Assembly (NCBI GenBank): GCA_024760505.1
Contig: CP058931.1
Span: forward strand, 3,638,597 to 3,702,596
Length of the DNA: 64,000 bases
From: Nitrospira sp.
GTDB taxonomy: Bacteria > Nitrospirota > Nitrospiria > Nitrospirales > UBA8639
Reading direction: 5' to 3'
How positions within the stretch are numbered: position 1 is the stretch's first letter; each line of letters starts with the position of its first letter. The translations under genes were made by a program, and so were the position numbers. Of the stretch, positions 28,527 to 37,730 are shown piece after piece. Under the pieces are notes generated by a model. It worked only from the letters and a program-made list of their open reading frames with translations, was not told the origin of the DNA and ran no database searches.

Positions 28527-29108
28527 ATGAAGAAGATGTGTGTGAATGGTTTGACAAAAATTATTGGGGTCTTATTCATCACCGGTATCTGTATCCTGAG
28601 TCTGACCTCGGAACAGCACGCCCTTGCCGCTGGAAAAGATTCCTTCCGCGTTGGTGTCCTTGATCCTCAGACCGTGATTGAAAAGTCAAAGGCGGGAAGC
28701 CGCGCCTTGGCGGCTTTAAAAGAACATGCCCAAGCTCGAGAAACCGTGATGAAAAACGATCAAAAGGAATTGGAAAGTCTTCAGGAAGAACTCAAAGCCG
28801 CAGAGTCCAACTCCAAGCTGAGTGAGGAAGAGCAAAAACGCAAACAAGAACGGTTTGCACAAAAATATCAAGCATGGCAAAAACAAGGTCAGGATTTCCA
28901 GAATGAACTCGGGCAAAAACAAAAAGACCTGGTTCAGGAATATATGAAGAAAATCGAAGAAGCCACAAGTGCCGTCGCCGCACGCCATGGCTTTGATGTG
29001 GTCATTGATAAAGGGAGTGAAAATACTTTAAAAATTGTGCTGTACAATAGAGACGGGTTAGATCTCACAAATGAAGTCGTGAAGGAATTTGACCGTCGAT
29101 TTAAATAA
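28527..29108 (+). CDS. OmpH/Skp-family periplasmic chaperone
   Basis: 193 residues from the ATG at 28527, with AGAGGG 6-7 nt upstream. A signal peptide (KIIGVLFITGICILSLTS) ends near ALAAGKD. A Skp-like body follows: a strand with VGVLDPQTVIEKSKAGSRA, a long Glu/Lys/Gln coiled coil (residues ~65-150) forming the tentacle, and a closing strand DVVIDKGSEN. Skp trimers hold unfolded outer-membrane proteins in the periplasm. A monocistronic unit bounded by a terminator. The neighbours bamA and lpxD common elsewhere are absent. Confidence 0.88.
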   Translation: MKKMCVNGLTKIIGVLFITGICILSLTSEQHALAAGKDSFRVGVLDPQTVIEKSKAGSRALAALKEHAQARETVMKNDQKELESLQEELKAAESNSKLSEEEQKRKQERFAQKYQAWQKQGQDFQNELGQKQKDLVQEYMKKIEEATSAVAARHGFDVVIDKGSENTLKIVLYNRDGLDLTNEVVKEFDRRFK

Positions 29109-29139
29109 CGGCCCTTCAGAGCAAGTGCTTAAACATTCT

Positions 29140-29170
29140 CCCCTGTGGGTCAAACTCACAGGGGATTTTT
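29140..29170 (+). terminator. Rho-independent terminator of skp/ompH
   Basis: CCCCTGTG (29140-29147) pairs with CACAGGGG (29157-29164), extended inside by a G-T and two more pairs, followed by ATTTTT. It starts 31 bases after the stop codon. Confidence 0.85.
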
Positions 29171-29358
29171 GTATCCTCTCGACTTCAAATTGTGTGGATA
29201 TAAATCTCCGGTGTTTGACGGTCAACAAATAATTCTACAACCCTTAGATTGCTATTAAGTCAAACCCTATCATTCAAGTATGCAACTACTGTTTTCGGAA
29301 AAAATAAAGGAGGCTGGATCAGAAAATTTTCAAAAATACCAGAAAGGAAAAACAGGAG

Positions 29359-29700
29359 TCAGCGCCCACTGTCTTTGACGGCCTCTTCCTCGGTCTGATA
29401 GATGGGAATCACCTGAGGCAGGTTAGCATATTCAAGCAACTCTCTTACATGGGATTGAGGACTCACAATACTCAAGCGAATGCGATCGGACTTCATCCGC
29501 TGGTACCAAAGAAACATCTGCCCCAATCCCATCGAGTCAATCCAGGTAATGTTCGAAAAATTGAGAATAATATGATGGCATCCTATTTCCTGAGCACCCA
29601 GAATGGCCACTTCGAGCCCAAGCTTAGAGTCATAATCAAAACGACCGGATAACTCCAGAACTTTTGTATCCTGGCGAACATGTTCCCTGACAGTCAGCAT
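29359..29700 (-). CDS. STAS-domain anti-sigma factor antagonist-like protein
   Basis: 113 residues, one STAS domain with ELSGRFDYDS near the start and the phospho-acceptor loop WIDSMGLGQMF. It is a second stand-alone STAS protein in this window (the other is at 11490-11837), and the two are clearly different sequences. No partner switch kinase or phosphatase gene lies beside it. Confidence 0.85.
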   Translation of the reverse strand: MLTVREHVRQDTKVLELSGRFDYDSKLGLEVAILGAQEIGCHHIILNFSNITWIDSMGLGQMFLWYQRMKSDRIRLSIVSPQSHVRELLEYANLPQVIPIYQTEEEAVKDSGR

Positions 29701-30734
29701 TCCAGACTTTCCTTTTATTCACCTTTTCGGCAATCACACAGTAAAAATTTACTCATCTCAGAAGAGGACAAAATAATCAGATCCCCCAACTGCCCTCGGG
29801 TGATAGAAAGTTTCGCACTCAACCCTTCCAGATATTGCTTTTGATTCCACAACATCCCTTTGATTTCGGTAGTCTAAAATAGGCTGAACCCTTGAGGGGG
29901 CAGGCTTTTTTATTACATTCTCTATTGTAGATTTTTTCTGCGGCAGTTATTCCTGGTATTCCTGCCAAATCATGAAACCAATGTTCATTATGGTAAGAAG
30001 TGAAAAAGAAGGATCGAGATTCATAGGCATGCCATAAGCATTCAGAAGTAAATTTCCATTAAAAAAACGTGCTAAGCCCAAATGGGCCCCTGGCTTTTTA
30101 AATATCGTGGAGGTCGAAATAATTTGCGCCTTCTCCTCTTCTGGATATGATCCGGCCATTTGAAGGTACGGTCAGAGAACTCTTCAGGTTGTTGAGGGTA
30201 TTTCGGGATAACAACATCAATGGATGGCAGCATAGTGAACCAACCCGTTTAGCTCCATTGGAAAATTTTTGATGATTTTTGGAACACCCTGCCGGAATCA
30301 TTCTGGGGAGGAACCGAGGCGTGAACGACACGACCATATTCATATACCCCTCTATTTACCCGTCCGAGTGAGCTAATTGCGGGGGAAGGAGTCCTTGATC
30401 GTGGCCGAGTGGGGGATCAGGGAGGCATTCTTGGAGATTAGGAACTAATCAGGGCAGCAAGCTTCTCCACCTAGATTCAGATCGTTCAATTCAAGAAAGG
30501 ATTATTCTTTTTAACATCATTGCAACCCGAAGGTGATGACGGTGTCCTCAGGAAAGTAGCATACCCATCTGAGCTAAGCACGCCTTTAATCCGTGGCAAA
30601 AAAATACCCGCTTGCTCTGAATGGATGGCCCAGAGCGAGGATGAACAAAATGGTGGGTAATTGAAACTAAGCTTGAAGCAGCAATTGGATTAGTTAGATG
30701 AGGTCCTGCAACGACTTACTTGTTTTGGTGTAGG
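29701..30734. other. One-kilobase region without a recognised gene
   Basis: The stretch between the STAS gene and tRNA-Arg contains only short frames. Two overlapping minus-strand frames (29947-30159 and 30098-30343) have no recognisable family and no ribosome site; they could be relics of a broken gene. I cannot identify a parent gene, an RNA or a repeat here. Confidence 0.4.
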
Positions 30735-30811
30735 TGGTGCGCCCGGCAGGAATCGAACCTGCGACCCCCGGCTTAGAAGGCCGGTGCTCTATCCAACTGA
30801 GCTACGGGCGC
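30735..30811 (-). tRNA. tRNA-Arg (anticodon TCT)
   Basis: 77 nt including an encoded CCA. The acceptor stem is GCGCCCG/CGGGCGC, with the D-arm AGCTCAGTTGGATAGAGC, anticodon loop CTTCTAA and T-arm GGTTCGATTCC. It decodes AGA. Confidence 0.97.
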
Positions 30812-31158
30812 ACGATAGGAAAATCGCATAGTTAGGGAGTTTGAGTCAACGACCCGGCAGCCTGGGGTGCCAATTGTTTCATCCGGCATTTCAGCCCAGA
30901 AAATCAAACTAAAAACCACAGTTTTTGAATGAGGTTATCATTTGCTCTCCAGAAAAGAAGCAAGTCCAATGCTCCAACGACCCTGTCCATGAAACAGGGG
31001 GAAGACCAAGCAAATCCCTTCATATCTTTAAAAACGGGGAAAAACGAAACCAGTTCACCTCTGAACTATACGATCTTCACACAACTTGCTTAAGGTGTCG
31101 TTCATGCATATATAGGATATTCGCATCCAACCGATAGGGTGAGCTATCGGAGGTGGAT
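30812..31158. other. Intergenic region, no gene recognised
   Basis: About 350 bases upstream of the lipoprotein gene. It should hold the promoters of tRNA-Arg (leftward) and of the lipoprotein gene (rightward). A short plus-strand frame at 30925-31137 has no ribosome site or known content. Confidence 0.4.
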
Positions 31159-31626
31159 ATGCGAAATAATTGTACCCTTGGTGTTGTGGGTTTCTTTGTC
31201 CTCCTTGGTGGCTGCGCCTCGCAGCATTCCCCCAATAATAATGTTGATGAACAGGTGGATCTCTATCTCAGCACACTGGATGATAAGCATTTCGTCTGGT
31301 GCGAATTAGATCTGGAGCAATGTCGACGTGACTTTGAGGCATGGAAAATCACCACACAAGGTCTCAGCATATTAAAGGAATTCGAACGGGAGAATACTGA
31401 TCAACCGGACAATTCTCAGCACGTGCCGAATGTCTTTCGCACGCGATTCCTGGAGGAAGGCCAGTTAGGAGAGGAAATGGTAGACAAAGACGGCAAGGGG
31501 CAGAGCTTCGATCGGGATCCAGAGGGTTTGGGTAGATCCTATTGGACTACCGATCATAATGGATATCCCAGACAGGAAGGCGTGAGTATGGATCCGAAAA
31601 TTCATGGTCCCCAATCCATGCGCTGA
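31159..31626 (+). CDS. Lipoprotein of unknown function
   Basis: 155 residues. The ATG at 31159 is preceded by GGAGG at 5 nt. A signal with lipobox (VLLGGC) gives a lipidated Cys near residue 19. The mature part is acidic and hydrophilic with two conserved-looking Cys (VWCELDLEQC). It ends in a Gly/Asp/Pro-rich tail. No family recognised; stands alone. Confidence 0.65.
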   Translation: MRNNCTLGVVGFFVLLGGCASQHSPNNNVDEQVDLYLSTLDDKHFVWCELDLEQCRRDFEAWKITTQGLSILKEFERENTDQPDNSQHVPNVFRTRFLEEGQLGEEMVDKDGKGQSFDRDPEGLGRSYWTTDHNGYPRQEGVSMDPKIHGPQSMR

Positions 31627-31913
31627 TACCCTTGAGGAGCCGGTTAAACTCACCATTCGGTTCAGATCCTTTCACTTGATCCCCACAAGGCATTGACTAT
31701 CGAATCGACTTCCCCTTCTTTTAAAACCAAAGATTCCCTTAAACCTTGCTATGAACTCGAAAGAAAATTCTTATTTCAAATTGTAGAAGTTTACTTCTGT
31801 AAAGTTTCAATTATCTGCGCAACGACGATCACGTATTTAGGCCTATTTCATCATTGATTCATTTACGTTACACCGAGAAAAATGATGACAAACAACTAGC
31901 CTAATCGAAGAAC

Positions 31914-32705
31914 CTATTCCCCAACGCGAACCAGCATGCCGCGCTCTTTACAGATACTGAAGGTATGGTAGAACCATGCCACGATGATCACAAGGAATCC
32001 ACAATTGAGGCCCGTGGCCCAAAGCAAATGAGTCACCGGTGCGCTTCCTGTGGTGAGGACCGCACGCATCCCTTCAAAGATATGCGCAGGAGGAACCATC
32101 CAGGCAATGGATTGCAGGACAGGGGGAAGGACTTCAATCGGATAAAACACACAGGAGATGGGTTGAAAAAGGAAGACCATCCCCCAGGCCAGCACTTCAG
32201 CCTGCTGTCCAAAGCGCATAATGATGGAAGTGGTAAGCACTCCGATGATCCAGCCGGATACGACCAGATTGAGAACAAACGGGAGCAGGGAAAAGCCCAT
32301 CTGGAGAATGTCGTATGAATAAAAAACCCAGGCGAAAAGCATCATCAACCCGCCCACGGCAGTGACCTTCAGCACACTCATGGTCATGGTAGCAACGAGA
32401 TATTCTCCGACCGTTAACGGACTGGCAAACAGGTTCATCAGATTTCGAGCCCACATTTCTTCTAAAAATGAGACCGCAATGCCTTGCTGCGCACGGAACA
32501 ACACATCCCAGAGGATCAGCGCCCCAAGAAAAAATGAGAGGGCGCCATGCAGCGACATCCCAACTTTTTCCAAATAAATCGTGATAAATCCCCAGACCAC
32601 CAAATCTAAAAACGGCCAATAAAAGATCTCCAGCAAACGGGCGAAGCTGCGCTTGTAGAGATACATATGACGCGATAACAGGGCAAGGATACGACCGAGA
32701 CTCAT
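31914..32705 (-). CDS. ABC-2 type transporter permease
   Basis: 263 residues with about six membrane helices and the ABC-2 pattern (an amphipathic N-terminus, then FLEEMWARNLMNLFASPLT and the conserved VFYPIEVLPPVLQSIAWMVP before the last helices). It overlaps the ATPase gene by 4 nt (ATGA), so the two are one exporter. It is the last gene of the long minus-strand run after the hexahaem cytochrome. Substrate unknown. Confidence 0.9.
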   Translation of the reverse strand: MSLGRILALLSRHMYLYKRSFARLLEIFYWPFLDLVVWGFITIYLEKVGMSLHGALSFFLGALILWDVLFRAQQGIAVSFLEEMWARNLMNLFASPLTVGEYLVATMTMSVLKVTAVGGLMMLFAWVFYSYDILQMGFSLLPFVLNLVVSGWIIGVLTTSIIMRFGQQAEVLAWGMVFLFQPISCVFYPIEVLPPVLQSIAWMVPPAHIFEGMRAVLTTGSAPVTHLLWATGLNCGFLVIIVAWFYHTFSICKERGMLVRVGE

Positions 32706-33457
32706 GGACCGTTTTGCTCTCTAGCCAGTTTCAAAAAAACCTCTTCCAGATCTCGTTGAGCGTAGCGTTGAATGATTTCGGAGGCGGTGCCTTCTGCCAC
32801 AATTTTGCCCCGTTGCAGGAAGATGATGCGATCGGACATCTCCTCCATCTCCCGCATATTGTGTGAGGTATAGAGGATACTCAGGCCTTCCGAACGTTGA
32901 TATTCTTTTAAAAACGATTTAATTTTATTGACGATATCAGGATCCAAACTGGCGGTCGGTTCATCGAGAAACAGCACCTTGGGTTCGGTCATGATGGCCT
33001 TGGCCAGGGTGAGCCTCGACATTTGACCGGAAGATAGTTTTCTCGTCAGTCGATGCCGAATGTCCTCCATTTCCAACTTTTTAACAATATCATCAATGCG
33101 TTGCTGGATATGCTTGAGTTCATAGAGACGCGCAATGACCTTGAGATTTTCCTCTACCGTTAAGGAAAACGGCATCGAAATGTAGGTAGAGGAAAAATTC
33201 ACCTGTTTCAGAATGGTTTCCCGATGTGTGGCCAGATCCAGTCCGAACATGTGAATGGTGCCGACCGTCGGCGTGATCAGTCCTAACAACATATGGATCG
33301 TGGTGGTTTTGCCGGCGCCATTCGGCCCGAGGAGCCCGAGTATTTCACCTTTTTTGATGTCGAAAGAAATATTATCGACGGCGGTAAAGCCCTGAAACCG
33401 CTTGGTGAGGTTTCGAACTTCAACGACAGGGGAATTTATGGAATCTGAGGCAGGCAT
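32702..33457 (-). CDS. ABC transporter ATP-binding protein
   Basis: 251 residues. Walker A GPNGAGKTT, Q-loop in FSSTY, signature LSSGQMSRLTLAKA (SSGQ for the usual SGGQ), Walker B VLFLDEPTASLDP and switch His in YTSHNMREME. It pairs with the overlapping ABC-2 permease. Its start codon shares one base with the stop of the cytochrome gene (TAATG), suggesting coupled expression with the cytochrome. An export or assembly role is likely. Confidence 0.93.
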   Translation of the reverse strand: MPASDSINSPVVEVRNLTKRFQGFTAVDNISFDIKKGEILGLLGPNGAGKTTTIHMLLGLITPTVGTIHMFGLDLATHRETILKQVNFSSTYISMPFSLTVEENLKVIARLYELKHIQQRIDDIVKKLEMEDIRHRLTRKLSSGQMSRLTLAKAIMTEPKVLFLDEPTASLDPDIVNKIKSFLKEYQRSEGLSILYTSHNMREMEEMSDRIIFLQRGKIVAEGTASEIIQRYAQRDLEEVFLKLAREQNGP

Positions 33458-34155
33458 TAAAACAAAAACCCACCGATTTTATCGGGCAGGTGACAGGTTT
33501 CACAGCGATTGTTCAGCACTTCACCCTCGTAACGTTGTTCCCCATCATGGCAACGCAGACAATCGGCCATGTTCGCCTTCCAGAGCGCCGAGTCTTTTGG
33601 ATGATCTGGCTCATGTGGTTGATCATCGAGTTTGACATGTCCGCGCGGAATCACAATGGGATACGCTTTAATCGGCGCTCCGTGCACGACCCGCCCGTGG
33701 CAGGTCGTACACCCCTCCCCTTTTCCGCGCTTCTGAAAGGCCTCCATGTGTTCCCGATGATTCATGATCAGCCCGACATCTTTGACCGGTGCGGGCAAAT
33801 CACGCACAGAGACTTCCGTCACCCGCAAGATGGCACGATGGCAACTGATGCACACAGAAGAAGACACATGGGATTCAAGATTATGCGGTTCGGTCGGGGT
33901 TCCGAAAAATGTAATCGCGACGTCTTCTATTCCGGCAAAGACTTTATCCTGAATAAACCCGGAAATGCCTGGACGCACGTGGCAATCGACACAGGTGACA
34001 TCTTTATGACTGGATCGTATCCAGGAATCGTATGATGGTCTGATGGTATGACAGCTCGCACAGAAGGTAGCCTGATTGGTCAGCGGGATAGCCGCGGCCC
34101 CTCCTAAGGCCAGCACCAGGAGTGTGGCCGCAATGAGGGTCAGGCCTTTTCCCAT
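33457..34155 (-). CDS. Membrane-anchored hexahaem cytochrome c (NapC/NirT-like N-terminus)
   Basis: 232 residues. An N-terminal uncleaved or signal helix (LIAATLLVLALGGAAAI) precedes six haem-binding sites CASCH, CVDCH, CISCH, CTTCH, CLRCH and CETCH. The first two, with SYDSWIRSSHKDVTC, resemble the start of NapC/NirT quinol dehydrogenases, which usually carry four haems. It probably moves electrons between the quinone pool and a periplasmic enzyme. MobB lies 5 nt upstream and the ABC genes overlap downstream. Confidence 0.9.
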   Translation of the reverse strand: MGKGLTLIAATLLVLALGGAAAIPLTNQATFCASCHTIRPSYDSWIRSSHKDVTCVDCHVRPGISGFIQDKVFAGIEDVAITFFGTPTEPHNLESHVSSSVCISCHRAILRVTEVSVRDLPAPVKDVGLIMNHREHMEAFQKRGKGEGCTTCHGRVVHGAPIKAYPIVIPRGHVKLDDQPHEPDHPKDSALWKANMADCLRCHDGEQRYEGEVLNNRCETCHLPDKIGGFLF

Positions 34156-34160
34156 GAACG

Positions 34161-34664
34161 TTACGAATCCCTTTGAAGGGGAAACTTTTGCATGATCAGT
34201 TGCGCCAACCCTTGGACGTCATCCCGATCAAACCAGGGAGCCGAGCATTCAATCCGCTTCATAGAAGCCACGGCCAATAAACCATCTAGCGACACATCCA
34301 CTTCCTGTAGCTGCTCGCGCACAACGATTACTTTGGGAAACCCCTGGCTTTTCCAGCCTTCGGCAATAATTAAATCAATTTCTCCATTGATGAATCGGTC
34401 CCGGACTTGATCGACAGGAAGTTCTTCCGGAACATCAGCAAACATGGCCAGGCTACCCTTTGATAAGACAATGACCGTACTGGCCCCTGCGCGTTTGTGG
34501 CGCCAACTGTCTTTGCCTTCAGTATCCAGATCGAACCCGTGCCCGGCATGCTTGATGGTGGCCACTCGATAACCCGCGTGTGTCAGTTCCGGGATGAGTC
34601 GTTCAATCAAGGTCGTTTTGCCACTGTTGGAGCGGCCAACAAAACCCAAAATGGGAGGTGTCAT
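34161..34664 (-). CDS. mobB: Molybdopterin-guanine dinucleotide biosynthesis protein B
   Basis: 167 residues. MobB is a GTP-binding helper of MobA in making the guanine-dinucleotide form of molybdenum cofactor. P-loop GRSNSGKTTLIERL at the N-terminus, ATIKHAGHGFDLDTEGKDSW next, and LIIAEGWKSQGFPKVIV later, are family hallmarks. It lies between moeA and the cytochrome gene. Confidence 0.92.
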   Translation of the reverse strand: MTPPILGFVGRSNSGKTTLIERLIPELTHAGYRVATIKHAGHGFDLDTEGKDSWRHKRAGASTVIVLSKGSLAMFADVPEELPVDQVRDRFINGEIDLIIAEGWKSQGFPKVIVVREQLQEVDVSLDGLLAVASMKRIECSAPWFDRDDVQGLAQLIMQKFPLQRDS

Positions 34665-34745
34665 GATGAAGCCTGTACTCCCTTCTATGAGGTCGAATTA
34701 TGCCAAATAGACAGCGTGACTGATGGAAAATATATCGTAGGTCTT

Positions 34746-35975
34746 TTAAAAATTCCGTGATAATAATTGGACGTTCACCAAATCGCCCGGCTTCAGAGAT
34801 TCGACCTCTTCCGGTACATCAATGAATCCGTTTGCTTTCACCATTGAGGTGAGGATGCCAGACCCCTGCCCCCCGGTCGTCCTGACCGTGAGGACGCCGT
34901 TTTCCTGTTGAAGAATGCCCCGGAGGAAATGCCGCCGGTCCGTATGTTTGGAGAACGTTTCTTGAAAAAGGGCCTTCACAACCGGCCGTTCCCACTTTCG
35001 ATGGCCGCCCATTTTCAACATGGCCGGTCGCACGAGTTGGTCAAAGGTCACCATCGAAGAAACGGGATTCCCCGGCAAGCCAAACGCCAACTTCCCTTGG
35101 ATTTTTCCAAAGGCTACCGGCTGTCCGGGGCGAATCGCTAATTTCCAGAAATTCATGTCTGCCCCGAGTTCGGCAAACACCGGCTTGGTAAAATCATAAT
35201 CTCCCATGGAGACTCCGCCCGATAGCACCAAAATATCACAAGTGAGCCCCTGTCGGATTTTGTCTTTTAAGGAATCAGGGTCGTCTTTGGCAATTCCCAA
35301 GAGGACAGGGATGCCACCTGACTCCTGAACCGCAGCCGCAATGCCATAGCTGTTGGAATTGACGATTTTATGCTCATCAAATGATTCATCCAGATCCGCC
35401 AACTCATCCCCTGTAGAAAGGATGGCCACTCGAGGACGCTGCGACACGAGGACAAAAGATTTGGCCAGAATGGCCAACATCCCGATTTCCCCGGAACGCA
35501 ATTGGGTCCCTTTCGGAATGATGCACTCTCCTTCCGTAACATCTTCCCCTTTCGGTCTGATGTTTGAACCCTGACCGGCTTCAGTCTTCATGATACGAAC
35601 CTTCGTCCCTGAAGGCTCCGTGTATTCCACCCGCACGACGGTATCTGCTCCGGCTGGCATGGGGGCTCCGGTCATGATCCGAATCGCTTCCCCTGGACCG
35701 ACGGTTTTCGTGGCCACGGCCCCTGCCGCGACATCTTCCACAATGTTTAATTCGGGAATGCGAGTGATGGCATAGTCCTGCTTAATGTCGGCCCACCGTA
35801 CCGCAAAGCCATCCATCGCCGAATTGTCCCATGGAGGATTGGATCGTGGGGCGAGAATGTCTTCTCCCAAAACCCTCCCGAGGGAATCAAGGAGCCCGAT
35901 TTTTTCACAGCCCAAAGGATGCGCCGCATCCAGGACAGTTTGTTGGGCAGAAGTTAACGAAGTAAGCTGATCCAT
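34746..35975 (-). CDS. moeA: Molybdopterin molybdenumtransferase
   Basis: 409 residues, normal length. MoeA inserts molybdate into adenylylated molybdopterin. Domains in order: N-terminal linker, domain with NPPWDNSAMDGFAVR and MTGAPMPAGADTVV, MogA-like domain (VAILSTGDEL, VLSGGVSMGDYDF, GLPGNPVSSMVTF) and a C-terminal beta barrel. It lies in the molybdenum-cofactor block. Confidence 0.95.
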   Translation of the reverse strand: MDQLTSLTSAQQTVLDAAHPLGCEKIGLLDSLGRVLGEDILAPRSNPPWDNSAMDGFAVRWADIKQDYAITRIPELNIVEDVAAGAVATKTVGPGEAIRIMTGAPMPAGADTVVRVEYTEPSGTKVRIMKTEAGQGSNIRPKGEDVTEGECIIPKGTQLRSGEIGMLAILAKSFVLVSQRPRVAILSTGDELADLDESFDEHKIVNSNSYGIAAAVQESGGIPVLLGIAKDDPDSLKDKIRQGLTCDILVLSGGVSMGDYDFTKPVFAELGADMNFWKLAIRPGQPVAFGKIQGKLAFGLPGNPVSSMVTFDQLVRPAMLKMGGHRKWERPVVKALFQETFSKHTDRRHFLRGILQQENGVLTVRTTGGQGSGILTSMVKANGFIDVPEEVESLKPGDLVNVQLLSRNF

Positions 35976-36191
35976 GTGTCTTGCCTAATCATGCGGAAGG
36001 TTGAAGTGGTTCCCTGAAGACAGCGACACCCTAATCAGAGTCCCGCCAGGAGCACACAAAATATATGGTTGTTCGTTTCATTACGGCAGTCAGTACACAT
36101 TCAATGCTTGAACACTCGACCATCCTCTGCCGTTCTAATTAAATAGTCAGATGGTCCGGAGAACACATCGCGTTCCGTTCAAGGCGACCTG

Positions 36192-37157
36192 TTAGGCCTT
36201 TTTGAATGGAGCCGGCCTGGCCGACACCTTCACCAGCGAGTCTTTCTTTTTACAGAACTCCTCGACTTTGTTCGCAATGCCGTGGATGGCGTCAGCCGTG
36301 GGAAGATCCGAATGAAACAGCGCATAGGGCTCGCCACGATCACATTGGAGAACCATTTCCGGATCCAGTGGCACACGACCAAGGAAGGGAACGCCCATGT
36401 CTGCGGCCGAGGCTTCACCCCCACCTTTTCTAAACAACTCAATGGATTGGTGGCAATGGGGGCAATCTAACCCGCTCATGTTTTCCACAATCCCAATGAT
36501 GGGAAGCTCACTATCCCTCGCGAAGGTGACCGACTTTCGGGAGTCTAACAGGGCCACTTCCTGTGGAGTGGACACAATGACGCAACCCGTGACATCACCG
36601 ATGAGATCAATCGTCGTTACCGATTCATTCCCGGTCCCTGGCGGCAGGTCAATCAGCAGAAAATTGAGGTCCTGCCATTCCACTCCACCCAATAGTTGGT
36701 TGATGAATTCAAACTTATATGCATCCCGCCAGATAATGGGATCATCCGAATTTTGCAAAAGAAATGACATTGAGGCGATTTTCAGATTATAGGCTTGATG
36801 CGGAATAATTCCGCCACCTGTACTGATTTTGAGTTTTTGGCCTTCGGCTCCCACCATTTTGGGAATATTGGGGCCATGAATATCCATGTCGCATATTCCC
36901 ACTTCATAGCCTTTAAGGGCCAAACTAATAGCAAGATTGGTGGTCATCGTGCTTTTTCCCACCCCGCCCTTATTGCTCATGACCAATATTTTGTAATCAA
37001 TGCGCTCCATGCGTTTTCCGACCAGCCAGCGACTATGTCCTTCGCGGTCCTTTTGGCAGGTTTCGGTTTCATCACAAATGGCACACGCCCACATATAGGT
37101 ACAGACATCCCCACTCGAACTCGAGGATGGTTGAATCATATTCAGTTCAGTTGCCAT
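36192..37157 (-). CDS. Mrp/NBP35-family P-loop ATPase with N-terminal Cys cluster
   Basis: 321 residues from the ATG at 37157, which has GGAGGG upstream. The deviant Walker A is SNKGGVGKSTMTTNL, followed by the ICDMDIHGPN switch motif. DLPPGTGNE and the C-terminal CPHC pair (SGLDCPHCHQS) mark an iron-sulfur cluster carrier. Ahead of the ATPase domain sits a four-Cys cluster (C-x6-C-x2-C-x5-C, with WACAICDETETC). Likely role: delivery of iron-sulfur clusters to redox enzymes such as a molybdoenzyme. It lies between moaB and moeA. Confidence 0.92.
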   Translation of the reverse strand: MATELNMIQPSSSSSGDVCTYMWACAICDETETCQKDREGHSRWLVGKRMERIDYKILVMSNKGGVGKSTMTTNLAISLALKGYEVGICDMDIHGPNIPKMVGAEGQKLKISTGGGIIPHQAYNLKIASMSFLLQNSDDPIIWRDAYKFEFINQLLGGVEWQDLNFLLIDLPPGTGNESVTTIDLIGDVTGCVIVSTPQEVALLDSRKSVTFARDSELPIIGIVENMSGLDCPHCHQSIELFRKGGGEASAADMGVPFLGRVPLDPEMVLQCDRGEPYALFHSDLPTADAIHGIANKVEEFCKKKDSLVKVSARPAPFKKA

Positions 37158-37223
37158 GAATCCCTCCACATACATCCACTACGATGATAGTTTGGATAAT
37201 ATAAATTCGGCCACACGCATATG

Positions 37224-37706
37224 TCATGACGACGTGGCCATACTTCCCATTTTCTCCACCATATGCTCTAACAACGGTAGAACGATATTTAAATTTTCCT
37301 GCACGCCGTTTATGCTTCCGGGCAAATTCATAATCAGTGTGGTCCCCTTAATTCCAGCCGTTCCGCGTGAGAGCATGGCGGTCCTGACTTTTTTAAGACT
37401 TTCAGCCCTCATGGCTTCTCCGATGCCGGGTATCTCTTTTTCAATCACGTCTCTGGTTGCCTCTGGCGCCCAATCTGTTGGTCGTACACCCGTTCCTCCA
37501 AGAGTCAAAATGATATGAGGCGCGGTCGTCTCACAGATTGTGTCCAATTGGTGGGCAATGGCCTGACGATCATCCGCTACGACATCATAGGATAAAAGGG
37601 TCAATTGGTGGTTCGTCAAGATCCTTTCCAAAGGTTTCCGGTTCTCATCAGGTTTTTGGCCTGACTGTATTTTGCTGCTGATCAATACCACAGCCACCCG
37701 TATCAT
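37224..37706 (-). CDS. Molybdenum cofactor biosynthesis protein MoaB/MogA family
   Basis: 160 residues from the ATG at 37706 with AGAGG 6 nt upstream. The MoaB/MogA fold is shown by VVADDRQAI, HIILTLGGTGVRPTDWAPEA and IMNLPGSINGVQENL. It activates molybdopterin by adenylylation before MoeA acts. It is next to tatC and the Mrp-like gene. Confidence 0.92.
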   Translation of the reverse strand: MIRVAVVLISSKIQSGQKPDENRKPLERILTNHQLTLLSYDVVADDRQAIAHQLDTICETTAPHIILTLGGTGVRPTDWAPEATRDVIEKEIPGIGEAMRAESLKKVRTAMLSRGTAGIKGTTLIMNLPGSINGVQENLNIVLPLLEHMVEKMGSMATSS

Positions 37707-37730
37707 CAAATGCCTCTGCTGGATTTCATA

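Noticed and set aside
30400..30470. GTGGCCGAGTGG, similar to the D-arm of tRNA-Ser or tRNA-Leu
   Set aside because: No T-arm (GGTTCRAATCC) or matching acceptor stem follows.
30925..31137. Plus-strand frame of 70 codons before the lipoprotein gene
   Set aside because: No ribosome site and no family; probably noncoding upstream region.
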